Assembly (NCBI GenBank): GCA_016779685.1
Contig: JADHND010000087.1
Coordinates: 1 to 6,847 of the forward strand
Source: Shewanellaceae bacterium
GTDB taxonomy: Bacteria; Pseudomonadota; Gammaproteobacteria; Enterobacterales; Shewanellaceae
Reading direction: 5' to 3'
Length of the DNA: 6,847 bases
Shown here: positions 1-5,275 of the stretch, piece after piece
How positions within the stretch are numbered: position 1 is the first letter of the stretch
How the letters are laid out: each line of letters starts with the position of its first letter
Notes under the pieces: model-generated
What the model saw: the letters and a program-made list of their open reading frames with translations, nothing else
Databases searched by the model: none
What the model was told of the DNA's origin: nothing
Translations under genes and position numbers: made by a program

Positions 1-240
1 TCACTCAAGTCGCTGGCTCTGATGCCAGGGTTTTCTGCCAGCATGATGAATGTATTTATTGCCCGTGATTTGTACCCGAGTCAACTGGAGGGAGATGAAC
101 CTGAGCCTATTGAAGCGGTGCTGTTTGATTTGAATGATCCTGCTTCATTGCTCAATCATCCTCATTTTGCCGATGCACGTTCTATTGCGGCTTTCTTTTT
201 AGCGCAGCGCTTTTTACGTCTTGATATGACGCTGGAGTAG
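1..240 (+). CDS. nudE: ADP compounds hydrolase NudE, C-terminal part (5' end outside window)
   Basis: The frame is open from base 1 to the TAG at 238-240 and gives the last 79 residues of the protein. NudE is a cytoplasmic Nudix hydrolase that cleaves ADP-ribose, NADH and related ADP compounds; E. coli NudE has about 186 residues. The Nudix box itself lies left of the window, so the call rests on the C-terminal signature: an MPGF-S-MN segment, then DLYP with LEGDEPEP, and an ending in DARSIAAFFLAQRFL, all closely matching NudE. An ATG at 22 could start a 72-residue ORF, but conserved residues lie before it, so it is internal. The gene ends three bases before cysQ, its usual partner in gammaproteobacteria, which suggests co-transcription and translational coupling. 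The main uncertainty is that the catalytic half is not visible. Confidence 0.86.
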   Translation, partial: SLKSLALMPGFSASMMNVFIARDLYPSQLEGDEPEPIEAVLFDLNDPASLLNHPHFADARSIAAFFLAQRFLRLDMTLE

Positions 241-243
241 CTC

Positions 244-1071
244 ATGCCTTCCTTAGATTTACAGCATATTTTGGATGCCTTGCTTCCAGAAATAGAAGCT
301 GCCGCTAAAAAAATACGTCACATTTATACAGCTGACTTTGACGTCTGGTACAAAGAAGATGGTTCGCCAGTGACTTCAGCTGACATGGCGTCAAACCAGC
401 ATATTACGCAAGCCCTCACCGCATTGACGCCTGATATTTTGATCGTTTCAGAAGAAAGTCCATTATCACCAGCACAGCTGAATTCGACCAACACCTACTG
501 GCTAGTTGATCCTTTAGATGGTACGCGAGACTTTGTGGAAAAAACTGGTGACTTCTCAGTGGTGGTGGCTCTGATATATCAGCATCAACCTGTACTAGGG
601 ATTGTGTATGAACCGATGACAGACACTGTTTTTTATGCTTTGAGGGGGCATGGCGCATTTGTAAAATCGCCACAGTTCGGGCTGCAATCTATGCAATTGC
701 AACCTGCGCAGCAGCCGACCTCAGAGATTCGGTTGATAATCAGTGGTCGAGAATCTGAAGATCGTTATCGACAGCACCTACACCCTGATTATTCGTATCA
801 ATTTATTAAAAAAGGCAGTTGTGCACTCAAATGTTGTTGGGTAGCGCAAGCAGAAGCAGATTGTTATCTTCGGTTTGGCACCACGAGTTTTTGGGACACC
901 GCCGCGGCACAATGTCTCATAGAGGAAGCAGGTGGCATAGTCTGCGGACTCAATTGGCAACCGTTAACCTATGATTTAAGCACGGGCTTGCACAATCCTA
1001 AGTTTATGGTGTTGGGTGATACTTCCCTACCTTGGGCACATATTTTACAAATACCGGCTCAGACTGGTTAA
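244..1071 (+). CDS. cysQ: 3'(2'),5'-bisphosphate nucleotidase CysQ
   Basis: This 275-residue protein belongs to the inositol monophosphatase-like, Mg-dependent, lithium-sensitive phosphatase superfamily. CysQ removes the 3' phosphate of PAP (3'-phosphoadenosine 5'-phosphate) to give AMP, clearing a toxic by-product of sulfate assimilation; E. coli CysQ has 246 residues. Visible motifs: GSPVTSAD at 40-47, the metal-ligand EE at 70-71, the family signature VDPLDGTRDF at 88-97 with D89 and D92, and FWDTAAAQCLIEEAGG at 216-231, where D218 is the last metal ligand. KKGSCALKCC near 189-198 matches the GS-LK-C segment of CysQ. The start at 244 has GGAG at 234-237, six bases upstream and inside the last codons of nudE. 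SuhB-type inositol phosphatase is the alternative, but the KKGS-CALK segment and the nudE neighbour favour CysQ. The roughly 29 extra residues lie mostly in loops and the C-terminus. Confidence 0.93.
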   Translation: MPSLDLQHILDALLPEIEAAAKKIRHIYTADFDVWYKEDGSPVTSADMASNQHITQALTALTPDILIVSEESPLSPAQLNSTNTYWLVDPLDGTRDFVEKTGDFSVVVALIYQHQPVLGIVYEPMTDTVFYALRGHGAFVKSPQFGLQSMQLQPAQQPTSEIRLIISGRESEDRYRQHLHPDYSYQFIKKGSCALKCCWVAQAEADCYLRFGTTSFWDTAAAQCLIEEAGGIVCGLNWQPLTYDLSTGLHNPKFMVLGDTSLPWAHILQIPAQTG

Positions 1072-1095
1072 ACGAAACAATTCATTGTTTGAATA

Positions 1096-1107
1096 AGTTT
1101 GCAAACT
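1096..1107. repeat. Perfect 12-bp palindrome upstream of mdh
   Basis: AGTTTGCAAACT is identical to its own reverse complement. It lies 129 to 118 bases before the mdh start and overlaps the best -35 candidate (TTGCAA at 1099-1104). A dimeric repressor or activator could bind such a site, but I recognise no specific regulator motif. Confidence 0.5.
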
Positions 1108-1126
1108 CTATAAAGGGTTGTAAAAT
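1099..1126 (+). promoter_or_regulatory. Candidate sigma70 promoter for mdh
   Basis: TTGCAA (1099-1104) and TAAAAT (1121-1126) are separated by 16 bases. The -10 matches the consensus at five of six positions and the -35 at four of six. A second, weaker pair lies downstream: TTGCAT at 1144-1149 and GATAAT at 1166-1171. Transcription would begin near 1133 from the first or near 1178 from the second. The choice between them is open, and mdh could also be read through from cysQ, since no U-tract terminator separates them. Confidence 0.4.
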
Positions 1127-1146
1127 AACAACCACAATGTAGGTTG
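1116..1146 (+). promoter_or_regulatory. Competing inverted-repeat arms in the mdh upstream region
   Basis: GGTTGT at 1116-1121 is complementary to ACAACC at 1128-1133 with a 6-base loop. The same middle arm can instead pair (CAACC, 1129-1133) with GGTTG at 1142-1146 across an 8-base loop, so the two helices exclude each other. No U-run follows either, so neither is a standard terminator. Whether both arms are ever in RNA depends on the promoter: only read-through from cysQ or an upstream start would include all three. Confidence 0.35.
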
Positions 1147-1181
1147 CATGAAGCTATTGTAGGTCGATAATAGCATGATGC
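1146..1181 (+). other. Two-tier hairpin upstream of mdh
   Basis: The inner stem pairs GCTATT (1153-1158) with AATAGC (1169-1174) around a 10-base loop. The outer stem pairs GCAT (1146-1149) with ATGC (1178-1181). A symmetric 3x3 internal loop, GAA against ATG, separates the two. It overlaps the second candidate -10 box, so it may act as DNA symmetry or as leader RNA. Confidence 0.35.
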
Positions 1182-1197
1182 GTTCTTTATGGAACGC
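1180..1197 (+). promoter_or_regulatory. Hairpin just before the mdh ribosome binding site
   Basis: GCGTTC (1180-1185) and GAACGC (1192-1197) form a 6-bp GC-rich stem with a TTTATG loop. It ends 14 bases before the AAGGAG at 1212-1217. It leaves the binding site free and could protect the mRNA 5' end; the role is inferred only. The ATG in the loop (1189) is in frame with mdh but is not the likely start. Confidence 0.45.
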
Positions 1198-1211
1198 GAG
1201 ATAAAAATAAG

Positions 1212-1217
1212 AAGGAG
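1212..1217 (+). promoter_or_regulatory. Shine-Dalgarno site that fixes the mdh start
   Basis: AAGGAG lies seven bases before the ATG at 1225. It lies inside the longer open frame that begins at 1189, which shows that the first 12 codons of that frame are leader. Confidence 0.85.
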
Positions 1218-1224
1218 TGTTTAT

Positions 1225-2160
1225 ATGAAAGTAGCGGTATTAGGCGCAGCCGGTGGTATTGGGCAAGCATTGTCTTTGTTGTTAAAAAACCATTTGCCAG
1301 CAGGCACCACGTTAGCCTTGTATGATGTTGCACCCGTCACGCCCGGTGTGGCGGTCGATTTAAGTCACATTCCTACAGGGATTGAGGTCACAGGTTACGC
1401 TGGGGATAATATTGAACCAGCACTGGTCGATGCCGATGTGGTGATGATATCGGCAGGTGTGGCTCGAAAGCCTGGCATGGATCGAGCTGATTTGTTTAAC
1501 ACCAACGCGGGTATTGTACGTTCTTTAATTGAGCATTGCGTCAAGCATTGCCCTAAAGCTTGTATTGGTTTAATTACCAATCCCGTTAACACCACGGTAG
1601 CGATAGCAGCAGAAGTGCTGAAAAAAGCAGGGGTATACGATAAAAATAAACTCTTTGGCGTGACAACTTTAGATGTCATTCGCTCAGAAACATTTGTGGC
1701 TAATCTGAAAGGGAAGGCACCAGAGGCCATGTCTGTGACCGTGATTGGAGGTCACAGTGGCGTGACTATCTTACCTTTACTGTCTCAAATCAAAGAAGTG
1801 AATTTTGATGATGCAGAGATTCAAGCCCTAACCACCCGTATTCAAAACGCGGGCACTGAAGTTGTCGAAGCCAAAGATGGTGGTGGTAGTGCGACTTTAT
1901 CTATGGGACAAGCTGCATGCAGGTTTTGTTTATCGTTGCTAAAAGGTTTACGTGGTGAAAAAAACATTGTTGAGTGCGCGTATGTCGAGGGTTCAGGCGA
2001 GCATACGGTGTTTTTCGCTCAACCTGTTGTGTTGGGTCAGCAAGGTGTGGCTGAAATATTAAGCTATGGTTCTTTGTCTGCCTTTGAAAAAACCAGTCTT
2101 GAAGCCATGCTCTCGACACTTAAAGCCGATATTCAAAAAGGCATTGACTTCGTTAAGTAG
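1225..2160 (+). CDS. mdh: NAD-dependent malate dehydrogenase
   Basis: This 311-residue enzyme interconverts malate and oxaloacetate with NAD in the TCA cycle, in the cytoplasm. It is the E. coli type (312 residues), and long stretches look nearly identical. The Rossmann fingerprint GAAGGIG is at 7-13 and the NAD-selecting acidic D34 is in LYDVAP. Substrate arginines R81 and R87 lie in GVARKPGMDR, with R153 in TLDVIRS. The catalytic pair is D150 and H177, the latter in VIGGHSGVTI. All sit at the E. coli numbering. The ATG at 1225 is chosen because it has a strong AAGGAG seven bases upstream and begins MKVAVLGAAGG, the exact family N-terminus; the in-frame ATG at 1189 would add 12 unconserved residues. 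It faces ispB head to tail across a shared hairpin. Confidence 0.97.
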   Translation: MKVAVLGAAGGIGQALSLLLKNHLPAGTTLALYDVAPVTPGVAVDLSHIPTGIEVTGYAGDNIEPALVDADVVMISAGVARKPGMDRADLFNTNAGIVRSLIEHCVKHCPKACIGLITNPVNTTVAIAAEVLKKAGVYDKNKLFGVTTLDVIRSETFVANLKGKAPEAMSVTVIGGHSGVTILPLLSQIKEVNFDDAEIQALTTRIQNAGTEVVEAKDGGGSATLSMGQAACRFCLSLLKGLRGEKNIVECAYVEGSGEHTVFFAQPVVLGQQGVAEILSYGSLSAFEKTSLEAMLSTLKADIQKGIDFVK

Positions 2161-2170
2161 CTTGTCGCAG

Positions 2171-2195
2171 CGACAGCATAGCATTAATGCTGTCG
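2171..2195. terminator. Shared hairpin between convergent mdh and ispB, possible bidirectional terminator
   Basis: CGACAGCAT (2171-2179) and ATGCTGTCG (2187-2195) form a perfect 9-bp stem with a 7-base loop. It begins 11 bases after the mdh stop and spans the ispB stop codon at 2184-2186. Neither strand has a run of T after the stem, so it is not a textbook intrinsic terminator; it may block exonucleases or mark Rho-dependent ends. An overlapping smaller stem, TGTCG-CAG-CGACA (2163-2175), competes with it. Confidence 0.45.
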
Positions 2196-3152
2196 TGCTA
2201 AACATGAATAAGCTAAGCCTATGAGGGCTTCTTTAGCGACTGACTCGGGCAAGTCATGAAGGGCAGCTGTTGCCAAGTTGATTTCCTGTTCAGCTTGCGC
2301 TTGCGTATAAGCTAAGGCACCGGATTTGATCAGCAACCGTTGAACTGTTTCCACTTCATGGCATTGTCCGGACTCAATCATATCAGTGAGAACCCTTTTT
2401 TCTGAAGGTGAGGCAGCCTGCATTGCATAAATAAGCGGCATTGTCATTTTTCCTTCCGCCAAATCAGCGCCTATATTTTTACCTAATGTTTCGGTCGCGG
2501 CGGTGTAATCTAAGACATCATCCACGATTTGAAAGGCCATGCCTAAATGGCGACCATACGTTTGACAAGCTTGTTGCTGATCTGCTGAACATTGATTTAA
2601 TAGACCGCCTAGCTGAGCAATGGCTTCAAATAAGGATGCTGTTTTGCAGTAAATCGTATGGCGATAAGCCGCTTCGGTGGTGCTCGCATTATGGGTATGG
2701 GTTAATTGCAGCACTTCGCCTTCTGCCAATATATTGGTGGTATCAGCGAGAATCTTAATCATCGTTAAATCATTCAATTCAGTGATAAGCTGAAATGCTC
2801 TGCTGTACATAAAGTCGCCGACCAAAACACTGGCACTGTTGCCAAATTCAATGTTGGCGGTTGGTTGACCGCGACGCATATTCGCTGTATCAACCACATC
2901 GTCATGCAGTAAGGTTGAAGTGTGAATGAGTTCAACGATGGCGCCCAGGCGGATGTGTTGATCACCTTGATAGCCATGCGCTTGTGCCATGAGCAAGCTC
3001 AGCATCGGGCGAATGCGTTTGCCACCATTTTGGGTAATATACCATCCCAGTTGTTGGATTAAAGCAACATTAGAGCGCAATGCAGTATGAATTAGATCGT
3101 TGACTTTTTGCATGGGAGCAGCCAACAGCGTCGAAATAGCCGAGAGGTTCAT
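2184..3152 (-). CDS. ispB: Polyprenyl (probably octaprenyl) diphosphate synthase
   Basis: This 322-residue trans-prenyltransferase extends farnesyl diphosphate with isopentenyl diphosphate to make the ubiquinone side chain. E. coli IspB has 323 residues and aligns almost without gaps through the first half. Motifs: GGKRIRP at 43-49 for substrate binding, the first aspartate-rich motif DDVVD at 84-88 followed by MRRG (R93, R94), KT at 170-171, and the second aspartate-rich motif DDVLD at 211-215 followed by GKNIG-DLAEGK. The residue five places before the first motif is serine (S79), small like A79 of E. coli, which fits a long-chain product; an exact C40 chain is inferred. GKMTMPL at 234-240 replaces the usual GKPTLPL. 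The start has AAGG (plus-strand CCTT, 3161-3164) eight bases upstream. It is divergent from rplU, as in E. coli. Confidence 0.95.
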   Translation of the reverse strand: MNLSAISTLLAAPMQKVNDLIHTALRSNVALIQQLGWYITQNGGKRIRPMLSLLMAQAHGYQGDQHIRLGAIVELIHTSTLLHDDVVDTANMRRGQPTANIEFGNSASVLVGDFMYSRAFQLITELNDLTMIKILADTTNILAEGEVLQLTHTHNASTTEAAYRHTIYCKTASLFEAIAQLGGLLNQCSADQQQACQTYGRHLGMAFQIVDDVLDYTAATETLGKNIGADLAEGKMTMPLIYAMQAASPSEKRVLTDMIESGQCHEVETVQRLLIKSGALAYTQAQAEQEINLATAALHDLPESVAKEALIGLAYSCLARQH

Positions 3153-3167
3153 GTAGATGACCTTGTT

Positions 3168-3182
3168 TCAGGTAAAACCTGA
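3168..3182 (-). other. Small hairpin in the ispB leader
   Basis: On the plus strand TCAGGT-AAA-ACCTGA is a 6-bp inverted repeat with a 3-base loop. In the ispB transcript it would sit three bases before the AAGG ribosome binding site, between the likely transcription start and that site. Its effect on translation is unknown. Confidence 0.4.
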
Positions 3183-3205
3183 TCATGAGAAGAGATAATA
3201 AGTGT

Positions 3206-3235
3206 ATTCTACATAAAAAAAGAAGCCATATTCAA
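3206..3235 (-). promoter_or_regulatory. Candidate sigma70 promoter for ispB
   Basis: Read on the minus strand, TTGAAT (3235-3230) is followed after 18 bases by TAGAAT (3211-3206). The spacer contains a run of seven T. Transcription would begin near 3199 and leave a leader of about 47 bases. The hexamers match consensus at four and five of six positions. Confidence 0.55.
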
Positions 3236-3280
3236 GCATGATTTAACTGTTTTATTTTGTTGCAATTTTAGATATTTCAC

Positions 3281-3309
3281 TTGATTCCTATCACGGTTTA
3301 ACGTAAAAT
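3281..3309 (+). promoter_or_regulatory. Candidate sigma70 promoter for rplU-rpmA
   Basis: TTGATT (3281-3286) and TAAAAT (3304-3309) have the optimal 17-base spacing. The bases after the -10, CCGGTC, form a GC-rich discriminator. Such discriminators are typical of ribosomal-protein and rRNA promoters restrained by ppGpp and DksA, so stringent control is a reasonable inference. The start would fall near 3316, about 70 bases before rplU. Confidence 0.6.
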
Positions 3310-3373
3310 CCGGTCATTGTTATTAATTTTTATGCGCTTAGTGGTGAAATAGCCAAAAAGTGCTTATATAAGT

Positions 3374-3377
3374 GGAG
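3374..3377 (+). promoter_or_regulatory. Shine-Dalgarno site that fixes the rplU start
   Basis: GGAG lies nine bases before the ATG at 3387 but only three before the ATG at 3381. This favours the downstream start, which also gives the standard MYAVF N-terminus of L21. Confidence 0.75.
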
Positions 3378-3386
3378 TAAATGGCT

Positions 3387-3698
3387 ATGTATGCTGTTTT
3401 CCTAAGTGGTGGTAAGCAACACAGAGTGGTTGAAGGCCAGACGCTAAGATTAGAAAAGTTAGACATTGAAACGGGATCTAACGTTGAGTTTGATCAAGTT
3501 TTACTCGTTGCAAATGGTGACGACATCAAGGTAGGTGCACCTTATCTTGCTGAAGGCAAAATTGCTGCAACCGTCGTTAATCACGGTCGTGGCGACAAAG
3601 TGAAGATTATCAAATTCCGTCGTCGTAAGCATTCGCGTAAGCAAATGGGGCACCGTCAGTGGTTCACGGAAGTGAAGATTACCGGTATTAACGCATAA
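3387..3698 (+). CDS. rplU: 50S ribosomal protein L21 (bL21)
   Basis: With the start at 3387 the protein has 103 residues, exactly the length of E. coli L21, and begins MYAVFLSGGKQHRV. L21 binds 23S rRNA in the large subunit and contacts L20. Conserved landmarks are SGGKQHRV at 7-14, EGQTLRLEKLDIETG, and the basic C-terminal part with HGRGDKVKIIKFRRRKH, then RKQMGHRQWFTEVKITGI. An in-frame ATG at 3381 would add only Met-Ala and is too close to the ribosome binding site. It is the first gene of an rplU-rpmA unit with 18 bases to rpmA, giving the two subunit proteins together. No oddities are visible. Confidence 0.97.
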   Translation: MYAVFLSGGKQHRVVEGQTLRLEKLDIETGSNVEFDQVLLVANGDDIKVGAPYLAEGKIAATVVNHGRGDKVKIIKFRRRKHSRKQMGHRQWFTEVKITGINA

Positions 3699-3716
3699 TT
3701 TTAGAGGAAGTTATTT

Positions 3717-3971
3717 ATGGCTCATAAGAAAGCTGGTGGATCGACTCGAAATGGCCGCGACTCCGAAAGTAAACGCCTTGGAGTAAAGCGCTTTGGTGGT
3801 GAATCTGTTTTAGCGGGTAACATTATTGTTCGTCAACGTGGAACCAAGTTCCATGCTGGTACAAACGTAGGATGTGGTAAAGATCACACTCTGTTTGCGA
3901 CTGCGAATGGTAAAGTTAAATTCGAAGTAAAAGGTGAGAAAAAACGCACATTTATAAGTATTGTTGCTTAA
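3717..3971 (+). CDS. rpmA: 50S ribosomal protein L27 (bL27)
   Basis: This is an 84-residue protein; E. coli L27 has 85. L27 sits near the peptidyl-transferase centre, and its flexible basic N-terminus reaches the tRNA acceptor ends. The N-terminus MAHKKAGGSTRNGRDS is the standard one, with no extra cleavable leader of the Firmicutes kind, so no Prp-type protease processing is expected. GVKRFGGESVLAGNIIVRQRGTKFHAG and VGCGKDHTLFA follow, as in the family. GAGGA at 3704-3708 lies eight bases before the start. It shares a transcript with rplU and is followed by a strong intrinsic terminator. Confidence 0.98.
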   Translation: MAHKKAGGSTRNGRDSESKRLGVKRFGGESVLAGNIIVRQRGTKFHAGTNVGCGKDHTLFATANGKVKFEVKGEKKRTFISIVA

Positions 3972-3990
3972 TTCTCCTTGATTACTGAAG

Positions 3991-4019
3991 AAAACCCCGC
4001 CATGATGGTGGGGTTTTTT
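3991..4019 (+). terminator. Intrinsic terminator after rpmA
   Basis: AAAACCCC (3991-3998) pairs with GGGGTTTT (4010-4017). The stem continues through a G-U pair and CC/GG to a short loop near 4003-4005, and the T run is 4014-4019. The GC-rich stem plus six T make it a textbook Rho-independent terminator. It begins 20 bases after the rpmA stop and probably uncouples high ribosomal-protein expression from obgE, with some read-through. Confidence 0.92.
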
Positions 4020-4075
4020 AGTTTTATGGCTCGCCTAACTGAGGCAGCATAAGAAAATGTGGTATTGAAACAATT

Positions 4076-4079
4076 GGAG
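4076..4079 (+). promoter_or_regulatory. Shine-Dalgarno site that fixes the obgE start
   Basis: GGAG lies six bases before the ATG at 4086. The in-frame ATG at 4059 lies upstream of this site and has none of its own. Confidence 0.8.
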
Positions 4080-4085
4080 TCAACC

Positions 4086-5249
4086 ATGAAGTTTGTAGAT
4101 GAGGTGCTCATTCGCGTTGAAGCTGGCGATGGCGGTAGTGGATGTGTTAGTTTTCGCCGAGAAAAGTATATTCCCAAAGGGGGACCTGATGGTGGTGACG
4201 GCGGCGATGGCGGTCATGTCTATTTGGTTGCGGATGACGGTTTAAACACCCTCATTGATTATCGTTTTGAGCGTTTTCATCGGGCGGAACGGGGCGAAAA
4301 TGGCCGTAGTTCTGACTGTACGGGCCGAGGCGGCGCTGATCTCGTGATTCCAATGCCAGTAGGTACGCGGATTGTTGATGAAAACACCCATGAAATTCTA
4401 GGTGATCTTACCCAAGTAGGGCAGAAGTTACTGGTTGCGAAAGGCGGCTTTCATGGTCTTGGCAACACTCGATTCAAAAGCAGCACCAATCGCGCACCCC
4501 GTAAACGTACACTAGGTACTCCAGGTGAAGTGAAGTCTTTAAAATTAGAACTTTTATTGATGGCGGATGTGGGGTTACTGGGTATGCCTAATGCAGGTAA
4601 ATCGACGCTCATTCGAGCGGTCTCTGCTGCTAAGCCCAAAGTAGCTGATTATCCATTTACGACATTGGTTCCCAACCTTGGCGTGGTAAATCCTGAGCCC
4701 GGTAAAAGTTTTGTGATAGCCGATATCCCTGGTTTAATTGAAGGTGCGTCTGAAGGGAATGGATTAGGTATTCAATTCTTGAAGCACTTGGAACGCTGTC
4801 GCATCCTGATTCATCTGATTGATGTGGCGCCTTTTGACCAGAGTTGCCCGATTGAAAATGCGAAAATGATTGCAGCTGAGCTGTCGAAGTATTCACCAGA
4901 CTTAGCCGCTAAGCCAAGGTGGTTGGTTTTCAATAAGACAGATTTGATGCTTGAAGACGAGCTCCACGCCTTTATTGAGCGCTTCCTTTCGGCGGTCGAT
5001 TGGGATTTCCCGGTTTACCATGTGGCTGCATTACAACGTGATGGTACGCAAATGCTGACCCGTGAATTGATGCAATATTTAGATGCGTTGCCTAAAGAAG
5101 ACCTCACTGAGACGGCAGCACCCGAAATCACAGCGTTTAAATGGAAGGCTTATCACGATGCGGCTCTCGAAGATGTCTCTTTTGATGATCTAGACGATGA
5201 AGATGAAGACGAGGAAGGCCTCGATGATCATGTTTTTTATGAACGATAA
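4086..5249 (+). CDS. obgE: Obg-family GTPase ObgE/CgtA
   Basis: This 387-residue GTPase (390 in E. coli) acts in late 50S subunit assembly and in growth and stringent control. The N-terminal Obg domain (about 1-158) begins MKFVDEV and holds the glycine-rich GGPDGGDGGDGG at 32-43. The G domain follows: P-loop GMPNAGKST at 166-174, switch I FTTLVPNLGVV at 191-201 with the conserved threonines, DIPGLIEGA at 213-221, and base-recognition NKTD at 283-286. The usual SAA of the last G motif reads VAA at 313-315. The C-terminus is highly acidic (364-381), as in the E. coli protein, and no TGS-type domain is present. The start at 4086 matches the family N-terminus and has GGAG six bases upstream; a longer frame from 4059 is not favoured. 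There is no yhbE-like gene between it and rpmA. Confidence 0.97.
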   Translation: MKFVDEVLIRVEAGDGGSGCVSFRREKYIPKGGPDGGDGGDGGHVYLVADDGLNTLIDYRFERFHRAERGENGRSSDCTGRGGADLVIPMPVGTRIVDENTHEILGDLTQVGQKLLVAKGGFHGLGNTRFKSSTNRAPRKRTLGTPGEVKSLKLELLLMADVGLLGMPNAGKSTLIRAVSAAKPKVADYPFTTLVPNLGVVNPEPGKSFVIADIPGLIEGASEGNGLGIQFLKHLERCRILIHLIDVAPFDQSCPIENAKMIAAELSKYSPDLAAKPRWLVFNKTDLMLEDELHAFIERFLSAVDWDFPVYHVAALQRDGTQMLTRELMQYLDALPKEDLTETAAPEITAFKWKAYHDAALEDVSFDDLDDEDEDEEGLDDHVFYER

Positions 5250-5275
5250 TATTTAAATGTAAAGTGAGTTGAGGC

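Noticed and set aside
1116..1133. GGTTGT/ACAACC hairpin as a cysQ terminator
   Set aside because: No T run follows the stem, and it lies over the likely -10 box of mdh.
1189..1224. In-frame upstream ATG adding 12 residues to malate dehydrogenase
   Set aside because: The ATG lies in a hairpin loop, has no ribosome binding site, and the strong AAGGAG at 1212-1217 serves the ATG at 1225, which gives the family N-terminus.
1395..1730. 111-residue open frame on the minus strand within mdh
   Set aside because: It lies wholly antisense to a highly conserved gene, has no recognisable motif, and is explained by codon bias of mdh.
2441..2758. 105-residue open frame on the plus strand within ispB
   Set aside because: Antisense shadow of ispB with no family resemblance or ribosome binding site that I can see.
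3153..3386. Small RNA or small gene in the ispB-rplU spacer
   Set aside because: The spacer is explained by two divergent promoters and leaders; no terminator-bounded unit or coding frame with a ribosome binding site is visible.
4059..4085. In-frame upstream ATG adding nine residues to ObgE
   Set aside because: The GGAG at 4076-4079 lies downstream of it, and family members begin at MKFVDE, encoded from 4086.
4179..4214. GGNGAN-type short repeats, considered as a tandem repeat array
   Set aside because: They encode the glycine-rich GGPDGGDGGDGG loop of the Obg domain, which is conserved in the family.
5175..5228. GAT/GAA-rich low-complexity stretch, considered as repeat expansion
   Set aside because: It encodes the acidic C-terminal tail normal for ObgE of gammaproteobacteria.
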